NCBI GenBank assembly: GCA_937928755.1
Contig: CALEZI010000135.1
Coordinates: 10,584 to 74,583 of the forward strand
DNA: 64,000 bases
Direction: 5' to 3'
Source: an uncultured Rhodanobacteraceae bacterium
GTDB taxonomy: Bacteria > Pseudomonadota > Gammaproteobacteria > Xanthomonadales > SZUA-5
Position numbers and translations under genes: made by a program. Of the stretch, positions 36,422-46,170 are shown piece by piece. Every line of letters starts with the position of its first letter. Positions within the stretch are counted from its first letter, which is position 1. The notes below the pieces were generated by a model. The model worked only from the letters and a program-made list of their open reading frames with translations. It made no database searches and had not been told where the DNA came from.

Positions 36422-38098
36422 GTGACCGAACCTGAATACATCGAACCGCCGAGCCGCATCGCGCACCTGTTCACCGACGAGGAGGGCGAGGAACTGGCTG
36501 GTTTGATGATGTCGTTCGACGACGGCATGCTCGATTTCGGTGAGCTGGATGGCTTTCTCAGCGCGCTGGCGGTGGCGCCGCAGCCGAGCACACTGGATCG
36601 CTGGTGGCCGACCCTGCTGGGCCTGGAGCCCGATTGGGAAACCGACACCGATCCGGAGCGCGCGAAAGCGCTGATCGAGCGCTATTACGCCTTCGTCCAG
36701 GCGCGCGTCGCGCTGTCGCCGTTCGAACTCGGTCCGGATGCGGTGCCGCCACTGTGGAGCATGACCGATACCGACCACGACGACGAGGGCGAAGACACGT
36801 CATTCGACTTCGAGGACGACGACAACCACGACCCGTTCGTCATCGAGGGCGAAGTGGAAGGCCGCGGCACGCAGCTCGCAGCCGGCTACGAGAACCACGT
36901 CGAAACGGACGACGACGATGAGCTCGATGACGATGTCGACGAGATCGGCGAAGATGACGATGAATTCGACGACGAAGACGAAGATTTCGCCGACGACTTC
37001 GATGGCAGCTTCGCGGTCGCCGAGACCTGGCTCAGCGGTTTCCGTTATGCGCTGTCGCTGCAGTCCGACGAATGGCGCCGCGTGGTCGACGAAGATCCCG
37101 GACTGGCACGTTGGCTGAACGCACTCTGGCAGGCTGCCGACGAAGTGCGGGGTGATCATGGTCCGCTGGATTCGCTGCCCGGCATGGCGCCGACACCGGC
37201 GGCTCCGGAAGACGCCGGATTCCTCGCACTGGAATCGACGCTGCGGGCGCACAGTCGTGACGCCGACCCGGTACCGGACATGGACGAGGGTTACCTGGTC
37301 GGACTGATTCCGGCGCTGCTGCACCAGTTGTGGCGGCGCCATCGCGAGCAGGTCGGATCGGTGGTGGAGGCACTCGAGGCCGACATCGCAACCGGCATGG
37401 CCAATCGCCAGTTCGCGATTGCCGATGAGCTGGACGAGCTGCTGGAAAAACACGCGGTTCCGGCTGGCGGCATGAAGCTGGAACGCCTCGATGGCTTCTG
37501 GACCGCACAGCGCGCTGCGGCGCTGGACGTGTCGCCGTTCGAGAACCTGGTGCGCATCCTCGGCGCAGACAAGGTTTGGGACAATGCCGAAGGGGCGCGC
37601 GAAATGATGACCGCGCTATTCAACTACTGGCAGTCGATCGGCGAGCGCCTCGCGCGCAAGCCCGACCCGGAGGACCATCTGTGTTATCCGTACATCGATC
37701 TGCCGTTCGACCAGGAGCCTTCGGAGCAGCCCAATCGTCCGTATGGTCGTGACTTTGCGCAGGGCTTCCTGCTGGCGATCGAGGATTTTCCGCGCTCGAC
37801 GAAACTGCTGTTGATGGATCCGGAGGCAAAACACTGGCTGGCGCCGATCGAAGCACTTGCCGCCGGGCACAGCCTGGAAAAGCGTGGCGCCCGGCTCGGC
37901 TTCGACGAACGCATGGCGTTGATCGCCGAACTTCCGGAATGCATCGCCGAACTCAGCGGTTTCTGGACTGCCGCCGGCGGTGCTGCGCCGCGCGAACCGC
38001 TACGCAAGCAGCCACTGCCCGGACGTAACGACCCGTGTCCGTGCGGCAGCGGCAAGAAGTACAAGAAATGCCATGGGGCACCGGAACGGCTGAACTGA
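36422..38098 (+). CDS. Two-module UPF0149/YecA-like protein with acidic linker and SEC-C zinc motif
   Basis: The 558-residue protein has a UPF0149-like start, [17 protein letters not shown] (about 35-51), an Asp/Glu-rich linker (about 120-205), and a second similar helical module (about 320-470, with [10 protein letters not shown] and PFENLVRIL). It ends with [18 protein letters not shown], the zinc-binding SEC-C motif of SecA and YecA, which can contact SecB or ribosomes. Usual YecA proteins have one module and about 220 residues. The start is GTG 36422, after the repeat. A role in protein export or ribosome contact is inferred. Confidence 0.8.
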   Translation: MTEPEYIEPPSRIAHLFTDEEGEELAGLMMSFDDGMLDFGELDGFLSALAVAPQPSTLDRWWPTLLGLEPDWETDTDPERAKALIERYYAFVQARVALSPFELGPDAVPPLWSMTDTDHDDEGEDTSFDFEDDDNHDPFVIEGEVEGRGTQLAAGYENHVETDDDDELDDDVDEIGEDDDEFDDEDEDFADDFDGSFAVAETWLSGFRYALSLQSDEWRRVVDEDPGLARWLNALWQAADEVRGDHGPLDSLPGMAPTPAAPEDAGFLALESTLRAHSRDADPVPDMDEGYLVGLIPALLHQLWRRHREQVGSVVEALEADIATGMANRQFAIADELDELLEKHAVPAGGMKLERLDGFWTAQRAAALDVSPFENLVRILGADKVWDNAEGAREMMTALFNYWQSIGERLARKPDPEDHLCYPYIDLPFDQEPSEQPNRPYGRDFAQGFLLAIEDFPRSTKLLLMDPEAKHWLAPIEALAAGHSLEKRGARLGFDERMALIAELPECIAELSGFWTAAGGAAPREPLRKQPLPGRNDPCPCGSGKKYKKCHGAPERLN

Positions 38099-38127
38099 CC
38101 GATCGCCCGCGGCCGCGGGCGATCGGT
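38098..38127 (+). terminator. 30-base perfect palindrome at the stop codon
   Basis: The arm ACCGATCGCCCGCGG is followed at once by its exact inverse, with no loop bases. It starts at the last base of the stop codon. A GC-rich hairpin in this place suggests a transcript end, although no T-tract follows. Confidence 0.6.
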
Positions 38128-38150
38128 CAGGTTGTTGGCTGCTGGCAGAG

Positions 38151-38226
38151 GTAGGTCACGGTGCCCGCAGGGCTACGTGACAACACGCCGCGAAAGTCAC
38201 GTTGCCCGCAGGGCTACGTGACCTAC
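38151..38226. repeat. Palindromic repeat, GTAGGTCACGTTG family
   Basis: Two copies of TGCCCGCAGGGCTACGTGAC in tandem, with GTAGGTCACG and CGTGACCTAC at the ends. This is the same family as at 31-121. It lies between two convergent genes. Confidence 0.8.
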
Positions 38227-38264
38227 GGAGCTGGCAAGCCACTGGGACGACGGCCCTGCAATCC

Positions 38265-40442
38265 TCAGCCGCCCTTCTGCTCCAGCCCACGCCGCTTCAG
38301 CAGCGGCTCGATCGCCGGTTCGCGGCCGGCGAACTCGACGTATTGGTCCATCTGCGGCTTGGTGTCGCCGCGCGACAGCACGAGGTCGCGGAAGCGCGCG
38401 CCGTTTTCCGGCTTGAGGCCACCGTTGGCTTCGAACCAGGCGTTGGCGTCGGCGTCCAGCACTTCCGACCACAGGTAGCTGTAGTAACCGGCGCCGTAGC
38501 CGCCCGGCCAGATGTGCATGAAGTAGGTGCTGCGGTAGCGCGGCGGCACCGGCGCGAAGTCGACGCCGTACTTGGCCAGCGTGGCCTTTTCGAAGTCCTG
38601 CGCATTGGCGATCGAGGCATTCGCAGGCTGCAGATGCCATTCGAGGTCGAGCAGCGAGGCCGCGATGTACTCAACGGTCGCGAAACCCTGGTTGAACTTG
38701 CTGGCGTTTTCGATCTTCTGGATCAGTTGTTCCGGGATCGGCTCGCCGGTCTGATAGTGTCTGGCGTAGTTGCGCAGCACGATCGGATGCAGGGTCCAGT
38801 TCTCGTTCCACTGCGACGGAAACTCGACGAAGTCGCGCGGCACGCTGGTGCCGGTCAGCAGCGGGTAGCGCACATTCGACAGCAGGCCGTGCAGCGCGTG
38901 TCCGAACTCGTGGAACAGCGTGTTGGTGTCATCGAAGCTGAGCAAGGTCGGCTCGCCGGCCGGCGGCTTGGGCACGTTCAGCACGTTCAAGACCACCGGT
39001 TTGGTGCCGAGCAGGCCGGCCTGGTCGACGAAGCTGTCCATCCAGGCGCCACCGCGCTTGCTCGAGCGCGCGTAGAAATCGGCGTAGTACAGGCCGAGCG
39101 TCGAGCCATCGGCATTGAAGATCTCGAACACGCGCACATCCGGGTGGTAGACCGGGATGTCCTTGCGCTCTTTCGCGCTGATGCCGAACAACTGGTTGGC
39201 GGCGAAGAACACGCCGTCGTTGAGTACGCGTTCGAGCTCGAAATAGGGGCGCACGGCGGAGTCGTCGAGGTCGAACTCGGCCTTGCGCACCTTTTCGGCG
39301 TAGTAGGCCCAGTCCCACGGCTCCAGTCGGAAGCCGCCCTTCTCGGAGTCGATCATCGCCTGCAGCTTGGTTGCTTCGGCTTCTGCGTTGGCTCGCGCCG
39401 CCGGCACCAGACCGGTCAACATGTCGAGCACCCGTTGCGGCGTCTGCGCCATCTGCGCTTCCAGAGTGAACGCGGCATGATTGGCCGATCCCATCAGTTC
39501 GGCGCGCTCGGCGCGCAGCTTCGCGATCTCGACGATCAATGCGTTGTTGTCTTCGGCATTGCCCTGGTTGCCGCGCATCGAGGCGGCCTTGAACAGGCGC
39601 TCGCGCACACTGCGGTTGGTGAGGTAGGTCAGCGCCGGCTGTCCGGTCGGCAACTGCAGCGCAATCACCCACTTGCCTTCGAGGCCGCGTTCCTTCGCGG
39701 TTTCGGCGGCGGCGGCGATGTCGCCGGGCGACAGCCCATCGAGCTCGGCTTCGCTGTCGACGACCAGCGCGCTGGCATTGGTGTCCTTCATCAACTGCTC
39801 GGAGAAACGCGTCTGCAGCGTCGACAGTTGCTCGTTCAGTGCGCGCAGCCGGTCCTTCTCGGCGTCGCCAAGGGTGGCGCCGCCGCGCACGAAATTCTGG
39901 TTGTAGCGTTCGATCAGGCGCGTCGATTCGGCATCCAGACCGAGCGTTTCGCGGCTGTCGTAAAGCGCCTTGACGCGCGCATACAACGCCGCATCGAGGT
40001 AGATCGCATCCTGGTGCTGCGCCAGTTTCGGCGCAACCTCGGACTGCACCTTCTGGATCGCTTCGTTGGTGGTCGATTCGGTCAGATTGAAGAACACCTT
40101 GGCGACCCGGTAGAGCACCGCGCCCGAGCGCTCCATTGCTTCAATGGTGTTGCTGAAGGTGGCTGGCTCCGGATTGGCGGCGATGGCGTCGATTTCGGCG
40201 CGATGCTGCTGCATGCCCTGCTCGAACGCCGGCAGGTAGTGTTCGTCCTTGATCAGGTCGAAATGCGGCGCCTGGAACGGCAGCGTGCTCTGCACCAGGA
40301 AGGGATTCGCCACAGCCGCCGGCGGCGCCGGCGCTGCGGCAGTGGCGGCAGCATCTTTGGGAGCCATGGTGGTATCCGAGGCAGGTTCAGAGCAGGCGGC
40401 GAGGGCGCTGACGATCAGCGCAGCGAGCAGGGTTTTGCGCAT
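38265..40442 (-). CDS. dcp: M3-family oligopeptidase/dipeptidyl carboxypeptidase, lipoprotein
   Basis: The 725-residue protein has a lipoprotein signal with Cys17 (SALAAC) and an M3 metallopeptidase domain. The zinc motif HEFGHALHG lies in the C-terminal half, with the expected downstream Glu region, and the FYARSSKRGGAWMDSF segment is typical of Dcp. Dcp removes C-terminal dipeptides; the lipobox suggests that this one sits on a membrane facing the periplasm. The ATG at 40442 was chosen; a TTG two codons upstream is also possible. Confidence 0.9.
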   Translation of the reverse strand: MRKTLLAALIVSALAACSEPASDTTMAPKDAAATAAAPAPPAAVANPFLVQSTLPFQAPHFDLIKDEHYLPAFEQGMQQHRAEIDAIAANPEPATFSNTIEAMERSGAVLYRVAKVFFNLTESTTNEAIQKVQSEVAPKLAQHQDAIYLDAALYARVKALYDSRETLGLDAESTRLIERYNQNFVRGGATLGDAEKDRLRALNEQLSTLQTRFSEQLMKDTNASALVVDSEAELDGLSPGDIAAAAETAKERGLEGKWVIALQLPTGQPALTYLTNRSVRERLFKAASMRGNQGNAEDNNALIVEIAKLRAERAELMGSANHAAFTLEAQMAQTPQRVLDMLTGLVPAARANAEAEATKLQAMIDSEKGGFRLEPWDWAYYAEKVRKAEFDLDDSAVRPYFELERVLNDGVFFAANQLFGISAKERKDIPVYHPDVRVFEIFNADGSTLGLYYADFYARSSKRGGAWMDSFVDQAGLLGTKPVVLNVLNVPKPPAGEPTLLSFDDTNTLFHEFGHALHGLLSNVRYPLLTGTSVPRDFVEFPSQWNENWTLHPIVLRNYARHYQTGEPIPEQLIQKIENASKFNQGFATVEYIAASLLDLEWHLQPANASIANAQDFEKATLAKYGVDFAPVPPRYRSTYFMHIWPGGYGAGYYSYLWSEVLDADANAWFEANGGLKPENGARFRDLVLSRGDTKPQMDQYVEFAGREPAIEPLLKRRGLEQKGG

Positions 40443-40521
40443 GGGCAATGGCGACCGGCAAAAGGAAGGTCGCGGATGCTAGCGCGCTGCGCTGCGCGGC
40501 GCTTGTGCCTCACGAGCATCA

Positions 40522-40750
40522 AGTAGTGAGTAGTCAGTAGTGAGTAACAACCGGCGGAGGCGGAGTTTTATCTCTTTGCAGGAGCGAGCTGGCGCGCGAT
40601 TGGCATGTCGTCTCGCGAGACCGATAGCGCCCAAGGACGCTTCTGCAAGGTCCCGCGAGCTTTCACGCAACCCCGGCCCGCTATGCTCCGCTCGCCCATT
40701 GGCCTCGTCCGCGCCAGGGTTTACTCACCACTCACCACTCACTATTCACC
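40522..40750. repeat. Inverted repeat of AGTAGTGAGT words before the phosphatase gene
   Basis: Left arm 40522-40548 (GTAGTGAGTAGTCAGTAGTG core) and right arm 40719-40750 (TTACTCACCACTCACCACTC core) are near inverse copies, with about 170 bases in between that hold no gene. The right arm ends 6 bases before the ATG of the next gene. The 314-base gap 40443-40756 holds nothing else that I can name. Confidence 0.7.
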
Positions 40751-40756
40751 AAAGAG

Positions 40757-41455
40757 ATGACCGACCTCCTCCTAGTCCGCCACGGCCAGGCCGGCGCCAC
40801 GCCGGAGAACTACGACGAACTGTCGCCGTTGGGCCACCAGCAGGCGCGACAGTTGGGACAGTGGCTGCTGTCGCATCAGCGCGACTTCGCCACCCTGGCG
40901 GTCGGCCGCATGCGGCGCCAGCGCGAGACCATCGAGGGCATCTGCGACGTGTTTGCCCAGGCTGGACGGCCGTTGCCGGTGATCGAGGCGCTGCCCGGGC
41001 TCGACGAATATCGCTTCGTCGACATGCTGCAGGCGTTCGCTGCCGACCATCCGCAGCATGCGGAACTGGCAGCCGTGCGCGCATGCCCGACCGACCGGCG
41101 CTTGTGGGTCGCACTGCTGCGCACCACGCTTTGTGCGTGGACCGGCGGTACGCTGACGGCGGTGCCGGAGTCCTACGCGGACTTCCAGCGGCGTACCCGA
41201 GCAGCCCTGGTCGAGATCGAGCGCAAGCTGGCGCAAGGCCCGGTGCTGGCGGTCAGCTCCGCCGGGGTGATGGCGCAGGTCGCCCAGCAGGTACTTGGCT
41301 TCGACGATGCCACCTTCATCGACGTCAACCTGAGCTTCCAGAACACCGCGTTGTGCGAATACCGACTGACCCGCGTCGGGCTCAGGCTCGCGAGCCTGAA
41401 TGCATTGCCGCACCTGGCGGCGCCCGAGCTGCGCGAGATGGTGACCATGGTTTGA
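40757..41455 (+). CDS. Histidine phosphatase family protein (phosphoglycerate mutase-like)
   Basis: The 232-residue protein opens with LLLVRHGQAG, the RHG motif with the phosphate-accepting His (about residue 9). An acidic residue in EALPGLDEYRF and a later AVSSAGVMAQV in place of the common GHG variant complete the picture; the usual second catalytic His (as in HG) is replaced by Ser-Ala here, which is odd and may reduce activity. The substrate is unknown. The ATG follows AAAGAG directly after the inverted repeat arm. Confidence 0.85.
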   Translation: MTDLLLVRHGQAGATPENYDELSPLGHQQARQLGQWLLSHQRDFATLAVGRMRRQRETIEGICDVFAQAGRPLPVIEALPGLDEYRFVDMLQAFAADHPQHAELAAVRACPTDRRLWVALLRTTLCAWTGGTLTAVPESYADFQRRTRAALVEIERKLAQGPVLAVSSAGVMAQVAQQVLGFDDATFIDVNLSFQNTALCEYRLTRVGLRLASLNALPHLAAPELREMVTMV

Positions 41456-41570
41456 GGCCGGCGAATCGTGGGGTGAATCCGCCGAAGGCGAATCCACCGG
41501 GGATTGCTGCGTGGCCGACGGCTGAATTCCCGCTGTGCGGGGGTTCAGTTCTACGTCGACTGTTTTTTGT

Positions 41571-41679
41571 CCGCAAAGGACGCAAAGGACGCAAAGAAAG
41601 CAGCAGGCAGGCTTTGCGCAGAAGCTCGCTTTCTCCTGCCACATCAGCTGCAGGCTTTGCTCTCCTTTGCGTCCTTTGC
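41571..41679. repeat. Family B hairpin (GCAAAGGAC units)
   Basis: Arms CCGCAAAGGACGCAAAGGAC (from 41571) and CCTTTGCGTCCTTTGC (41664-41679) flank a centre that differs from the other copies. It lies between convergent genes. Confidence 0.85.
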
Positions 41680-41748
41680 CGCGCGCTGGGCGGATCGCGA
41701 TAGAGTGAAAAGCTCGCGGAACAAGCCCGCTCCCACGGAAGGCCGAGG

Positions 41749-42992
41749 TCAATCGCTGCGCAGCGCCGCGATCGGATCCAGTTCTGCCGCCTGGCGCGCC
41801 GGATAAACGCCGAACGCCAGTCCCACGGCGGCGCAGATCGCCGCCGACAGCAGCACCGGCACTGGCGCCCACGCCACCGGCCAGCCGGCAAGTGCGGCGA
41901 TGAGGTAAGCGAGCACGCCGCCGAACAGCAGGCCGAGGCCGGCGCCGATGGTGCAGATCAGTGCGGTCTCGCGCAGGAACTGCTGCACGATGTCGCTACG
42001 GCGGGCGCCGATGGCGCGCATCAGGCCGATCTCGCGGCGTCTTTCGAGCACGTTGGCGAGCATGATGTTCATGATGCCGATGCCGCCGACCAGCAGGCTG
42101 ACCGCGGCGATCGCCGCCATCACGAAGCGGAAGATGCGCTGCGTCTGCTGGTGCTGGCGATACAACTGCGCCGGCACGATCAGGCTGTAGTCGTCGACAC
42201 CGCCGTGGCGCTGGTCGAGCACCGCGGACAGCACCTTCGATGCCGCGACAATGCCCTCCGGATCCGCGAGGCGCAGCCAGAAGCGGTCGATCTCGTCCTC
42301 CATTGGCAGGAAGCGCAGGCGCAGGCGCGCGCTGGCGAGCGGGATGAACACCCGGTTCGCCTCCAAACCCAGCTGGACCCCCTCGAACTGGTCCTTGGCG
42401 AGGTCGCGATCGGCGAGCACGCCGACCACCTCGAACCAGGCGTGGTTGATCTTCACCGGCTGGCCGATCGGATCGGTCTCGCCGAACAGCGTGCGCGCCG
42501 CCTGGTAACCAAGCACGGCGACCGCGGCCAATCCGGTTTCGTCGTCGGCGTTGAGCGCGCGTCCACTGGCCAGCTTCAGACTCGAGAGTTCGAAGAAGCC
42601 TGCGTCGACCGCGCTTGCCTGCACATCGCCGCCGCCGTGATCGCTGTACACCTGGTGCGAACGGATCTCCTTTTCGGCGGCGACCTCGACGGCGCCTGGA
42701 CCACCGACAGCGCCGCCTGCGCATCGGCGCGGGTCAGGCCGAGGCTGCGCAGGCGGATTTCCTTGAGCGATTCGCTGTCCTGCGGCTTGGCGCGCACGAT
42801 CAGGTTCTTCAGGCCGAGTTCCTCGACCAGTGCCAGCGCTTCCAGCCGCGAGCCTTCGCCGACGCCCTGCATGGCGACGATCGCGCCGACACCAAAGATC
42901 AATCCGAGCAGCGTCAGCCCGGTGCGCAGCTTGCGCCGCCACAACTCGGCCAGCGCCTCGCGCCAGATATGGCCCATGCCGACGTCGCTCAT
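41749..42992 (-). pseudogene. MacB-like ABC transporter permease, interrupted by a frameshift
   Basis: The first part, from ATG 42992, reads a typical permease N-terminus with LRTGLTLLGLIFGVGAIVAM. Near 42691 the frame breaks: after LSVVQA the homologous chain goes on in another frame with VEVAAEKEIRSHQ and stays open to the stop at 41749. One missing base (or two extra) explains this. The second part has the periplasmic domain and three C-terminal helices with RRREIGLMRAIGARRSDIV and YPARQAAELDPIAALR, the FtsX/MacB signature. It could be a true mutation or an assembly error. Its start overlaps the adaptor gene stop by 4 bases. Confidence 0.82.
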
Positions 42993-44260
42993 GGTCGCAC
43001 CGGCGCTGCCGGCGTGAGGATGATGGCATCCCCCGGCTGCAGTCCTTCGACCACCTCGGTGCGCGCCAGCCCGCGTTCGCCCAGCGTGACCGGGCGCAAC
43101 TCGCGCTCGCCGTCGCGCCAGAGTTCGACGCGCGTTGCGCCGTCGGCGGAAACGATCGCGATATTCGGCACCGACAGCCCGGCGTCGACGCGCAATGCAT
43201 AAACGCGCACGGCCAGCGTCTGGCCGGGCACCAAGCCCAGCCGCGCCACGTCCTCCGGCGTGACCGCCGCCTTCATGCGTACGTACTTGACCGGATTGCC
43301 GCGGCTGATTGCTTGCGCTGCGGTGGCCACCCAACTCAGCTTCGCAGTCACGCGCGGTTCGTTGCGACCGGCCGGTGTCAACTCCAGTTCGGCGCCAACT
43401 TTCACGCCCGCGGCATCCAGTTGGGTCAGCGCGAACTGCACTTCCATTGCGCTCTCATCCGGCAGGCTGCCCAGTTCCTGGGTGGCCCACAGCGTGGAGC
43501 CGATGCGCGGCTTTTCGCCGGACCAGTCTGCACTCAGCATCAGCAATCCGGCGTGCGGCGCCACCAGTTCCAGCGCCTTCAGATCCTCCTCGCGCACCTT
43601 GGCGGTCAGCGCGTGGGTCTGCTTCTGGCTGTCCAGCACCGCCAATTCGGCGCCGCCGCGCTCGCCGGTCTGGTTCTTTTTCCAGCCGAGGAAATCCTGC
43701 TTGTCGCCGAGGAATTCTCGATCCTGGATCGCATCCAGCAACTCGTTGCGTGCGATCGCCAGTTGTTCGGCCGAGGCATAACGTTCGGCGATCGACAGAT
43801 CGGTGTCGACCTGCGACAGCTCGGCGTCGATGCGCGCCTCGCTGCCGCCGAGTTCCGCTTCCTTGGCGGCGCGCATCAACTGGGTGCGCAGCAACTGCAC
43901 GCGCGCCTGTTCCAGGTCCACCTCGCTGCGCTGCGCCGAGAAGCGTGCGACCACTTCGCCGGCCTTGACCGGCGTGCCTTCGGGCAACATCCAGATCAAC
44001 TGCCGCTGGGCAAAATTGGTCCCCGGCACGGTCAGCGGTGTCGCTTTCGAAGAGCGCAACTCGCCGAGTGCGTCGATGCGCAGTTCCAGCGCCTGCGCGC
44101 GCACCACTTCCAGCGGTGGGGCCTCGTCGGGTGCCTCGGAGCAGGCGACGGCGAGCACCGCCAGCAGCGCGACCACGCAGCGAACGCAGGGTGAAAGCCG
44201 CGCAGCGGATTCCACCGGCAGAGCCCGCTCCCACTGGGTGCTCGTATTGCGATCGATCAC
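42989..44260 (-). CDS. HlyD/MacA-like periplasmic adaptor subunit
   Basis: The 423-residue protein has a hydrophobic signal ending in AVAC (Cys40), suggesting a lipoprotein or anchored protein. A biotinyl/lipoyl-like half-motif, WMLPEGTPVKAGEVVARF, is followed by a coiled-coil hairpin (about 105-225) and beta-barrel regions, the layout of RND/MacA-type adaptors. It should link the inner membrane permease to an outer membrane channel. Both ends overlap neighbouring genes by 4 bases (ATGA), so it is coupled to the double adaptor upstream and the permease downstream. Confidence 0.87.
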   Translation of the reverse strand: MIDRNTSTQWERALPVESAARLSPCVRCVVALLAVLAVACSEAPDEAPPLEVVRAQALELRIDALGELRSSKATPLTVPGTNFAQRQLIWMLPEGTPVKAGEVVARFSAQRSEVDLEQARVQLLRTQLMRAAKEAELGGSEARIDAELSQVDTDLSIAERYASAEQLAIARNELLDAIQDREFLGDKQDFLGWKKNQTGERGGAELAVLDSQKQTHALTAKVREEDLKALELVAPHAGLLMLSADWSGEKPRIGSTLWATQELGSLPDESAMEVQFALTQLDAAGVKVGAELELTPAGRNEPRVTAKLSWVATAAQAISRGNPVKYVRMKAAVTPEDVARLGLVPGQTLAVRVYALRVDAGLSVPNIAIVSADGATRVELWRDGERELRPVTLGERGLARTEVVEGLQPGDAIILTPAAPVRP

Positions 44261-46170
44261 GCCTGCCTCTCCCGAACCAGTTCCACCCGCACCGGTTGGC
44301 CCGGCTTGAGCCGCGTGCCCTCGGGAATTGCATCGAACTCGATCTCGACGTCGATCACCGGCACCGGTTTCACCCGCGAGCGCGAGCGCACCACGCGGCC
44401 GATGCCGACCACCCGGCCGTGCAGCGTCGGCGCCGCGCCACCATCCACTTCGATGCGCGCGGCCTGCCCCTGACTCACCTGGGCGATCTGGCGCTCGGGG
44501 ACCTGCATGCGTACGGCGAGGCGCTGCATGTCGGGAATCTGCGCAATCGACTGGCCGCGGAAGATCTGGTCGCCGACGTCGAACTTCTCGCCCTGCCAGT
44601 TCGACAGGTGCAGCATCACGCCGGGTCGCGGCGCCTTGACGTTGAGCTTGTCGAGGCCGGCGCTGATCTCGCGCACCTGGGCGTCGAGATCGGCCATTTC
44701 GGCGTCGATCTGCGCCGCCTCGGCGCGACGCTGCTGCGCCGCCAGTCGTTCGCGGCGCTCGACCAGTTCGGTCTCGATTTCCGCCAGTTTGCGTTCGGCG
44801 ACCAGTTTTTTGTAATCGATCGCCCCGATCAGGTCGGCTGGCTGCGTCGCCTTGCGTTGCGCCTTGGTCAGTTTCGCCCGCTGCTCGGCGCTGGCAATCG
44901 CCTCGGCGCGCGCGCGCTCGGCGTGCTCCAGCGCCAGTTTTTGCCGCAACGACTGTTTTTCGTTCAGGGCGCTGCGCTTCTCGTTCAACTGCCGCGTCAG
45001 TTCGTTGCCGTCGAAGGCGGCGACGACCTGGCCAGCGCTGACCGTGGTGCCGTCGGGGATCAGTTGCGTCAGCGACAGCATCCAGATATCGCCCACTTCA
45101 GGCGGTGTGATCGCACTGGAATCGCGCGCGATGATCTCGCCTTCGAGGCGCCTGGTGGCGGCGGCCGCGGATAGCGGCAACCCGCCGGCCCCGCTACCGC
45201 CGGCAAGCGCGATGCGTGCGCTGCTGCCGGGGCGCAGCACCGCGCGGGCGGCGGCATCCAGCTCGACCGCGATCTCGAACTCGAAATAACGACCCTCGCC
45301 CCATTCGGCCTTGCTGGTCGGCGCGCCGCCGAGCCAGCTGATGCGCGCCGGGTAGCTGCTGCCGGCGATGGCATCGAAGGCGACAGTGACGGCCTGGTCC
45401 ACCTCGAGCCCCGGCCGATCCACCTCGAGCACCCATGCGCGCACGCCAAGACTGGCGCTGTCCTCGGGGTCGACGATCTCGCCCACTCGATTGCCCGGAT
45501 GCGACTGCGAGCCTTCGTCGAAGCGATTGCCGCGCCAGGGGTCGAAGCCGTGCACGACAATGCCGTCGCGCTCGGCGCGCAGTTCGGCCGCTTCCAGCTC
45601 GGTCTGCCAGAATTCGATCTGCGTGGTCAGCTGGCCCTGTTCCAGTCGCGCATCCTCGCGACGCCGCGTTACCGCAGTCTCGGCGGCTTGCCAATCGCCG
45701 CGCTTGACTTGCAGGTCGCTGCGCGCGCGCAACTGCTCGCCCTGGTACCGGTCGTGGTCGAGCGCCGACAGGAAGTCCTTCGGGATGCCGGCATCCAGGT
45801 CCGCCTTCTCCAGCGCCAGTTCCGCATTACGCAACGCGCGTTCGGCGTCCACCGCCTTGACCATCAACTCGGCAACTTCCTTGTCGGCGCGCGCCTGCGC
45901 CTGCAGCAGTTGCGAGCGGAAGTTGCGGATGCTGGTGGCGGCGGCCGCGCCGTCGATGCGCAGCACGACGTCGCCCTTGCGCACCATTTCGCCATCGGCC
46001 ACGTAACTGCGCAGCACCACCGGTGAGCTCTGCGACGGCGGCGTGCGCAGGATCTGCGAGCCGAGCGAGTAGACCTCGCCGCTGATCAGCAGCGGCGCGG
46101 CCGGCGCCGAGGCGGTCGCCGCGCCGAGCAGCAGCCACAGCAGCAAGCGCAGATCAATCACGGCGGTCAT
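44257..46170 (-). CDS. Double HlyD-type adaptor protein
   Basis: The 637-residue protein has a signal segment (about 5-25) and two adaptor-like modules. Module one has VVLRSYVADGEMVRKGDVVLRI (about 55-75) and a coiled coil (about 80-200). Module two has the matching LTQLIPDGTTVSAGQVVAAF (about 370-390), a second coiled coil rich in Glu/Arg/Ala (about 395-520), and a closing barrel with MQVPERQIAQVSQGQAARI. Usual adaptors have one module and 350-420 residues. The start ATG 46170 overlaps the ATPase gene end by 17 bases. Function as export adaptor is inferred from the operon. Confidence 0.8.
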   Translation of the reverse strand: MTAVIDLRLLLWLLLGAATASAPAAPLLISGEVYSLGSQILRTPPSQSSPVVLRSYVADGEMVRKGDVVLRIDGAAAATSIRNFRSQLLQAQARADKEVAELMVKAVDAERALRNAELALEKADLDAGIPKDFLSALDHDRYQGEQLRARSDLQVKRGDWQAAETAVTRRREDARLEQGQLTTQIEFWQTELEAAELRAERDGIVVHGFDPWRGNRFDEGSQSHPGNRVGEIVDPEDSASLGVRAWVLEVDRPGLEVDQAVTVAFDAIAGSSYPARISWLGGAPTSKAEWGEGRYFEFEIAVELDAAARAVLRPGSSARIALAGGSGAGGLPLSAAAATRRLEGEIIARDSSAITPPEVGDIWMLSLTQLIPDGTTVSAGQVVAAFDGNELTRQLNEKRSALNEKQSLRQKLALEHAERARAEAIASAEQRAKLTKAQRKATQPADLIGAIDYKKLVAERKLAEIETELVERRERLAAQQRRAEAAQIDAEMADLDAQVREISAGLDKLNVKAPRPGVMLHLSNWQGEKFDVGDQIFRGQSIAQIPDMQRLAVRMQVPERQIAQVSQGQAARIEVDGGAAPTLHGRVVGIGRVVRSRSRVKPVPVIDVEIEFDAIPEGTRLKPGQPVRVELVRERQA

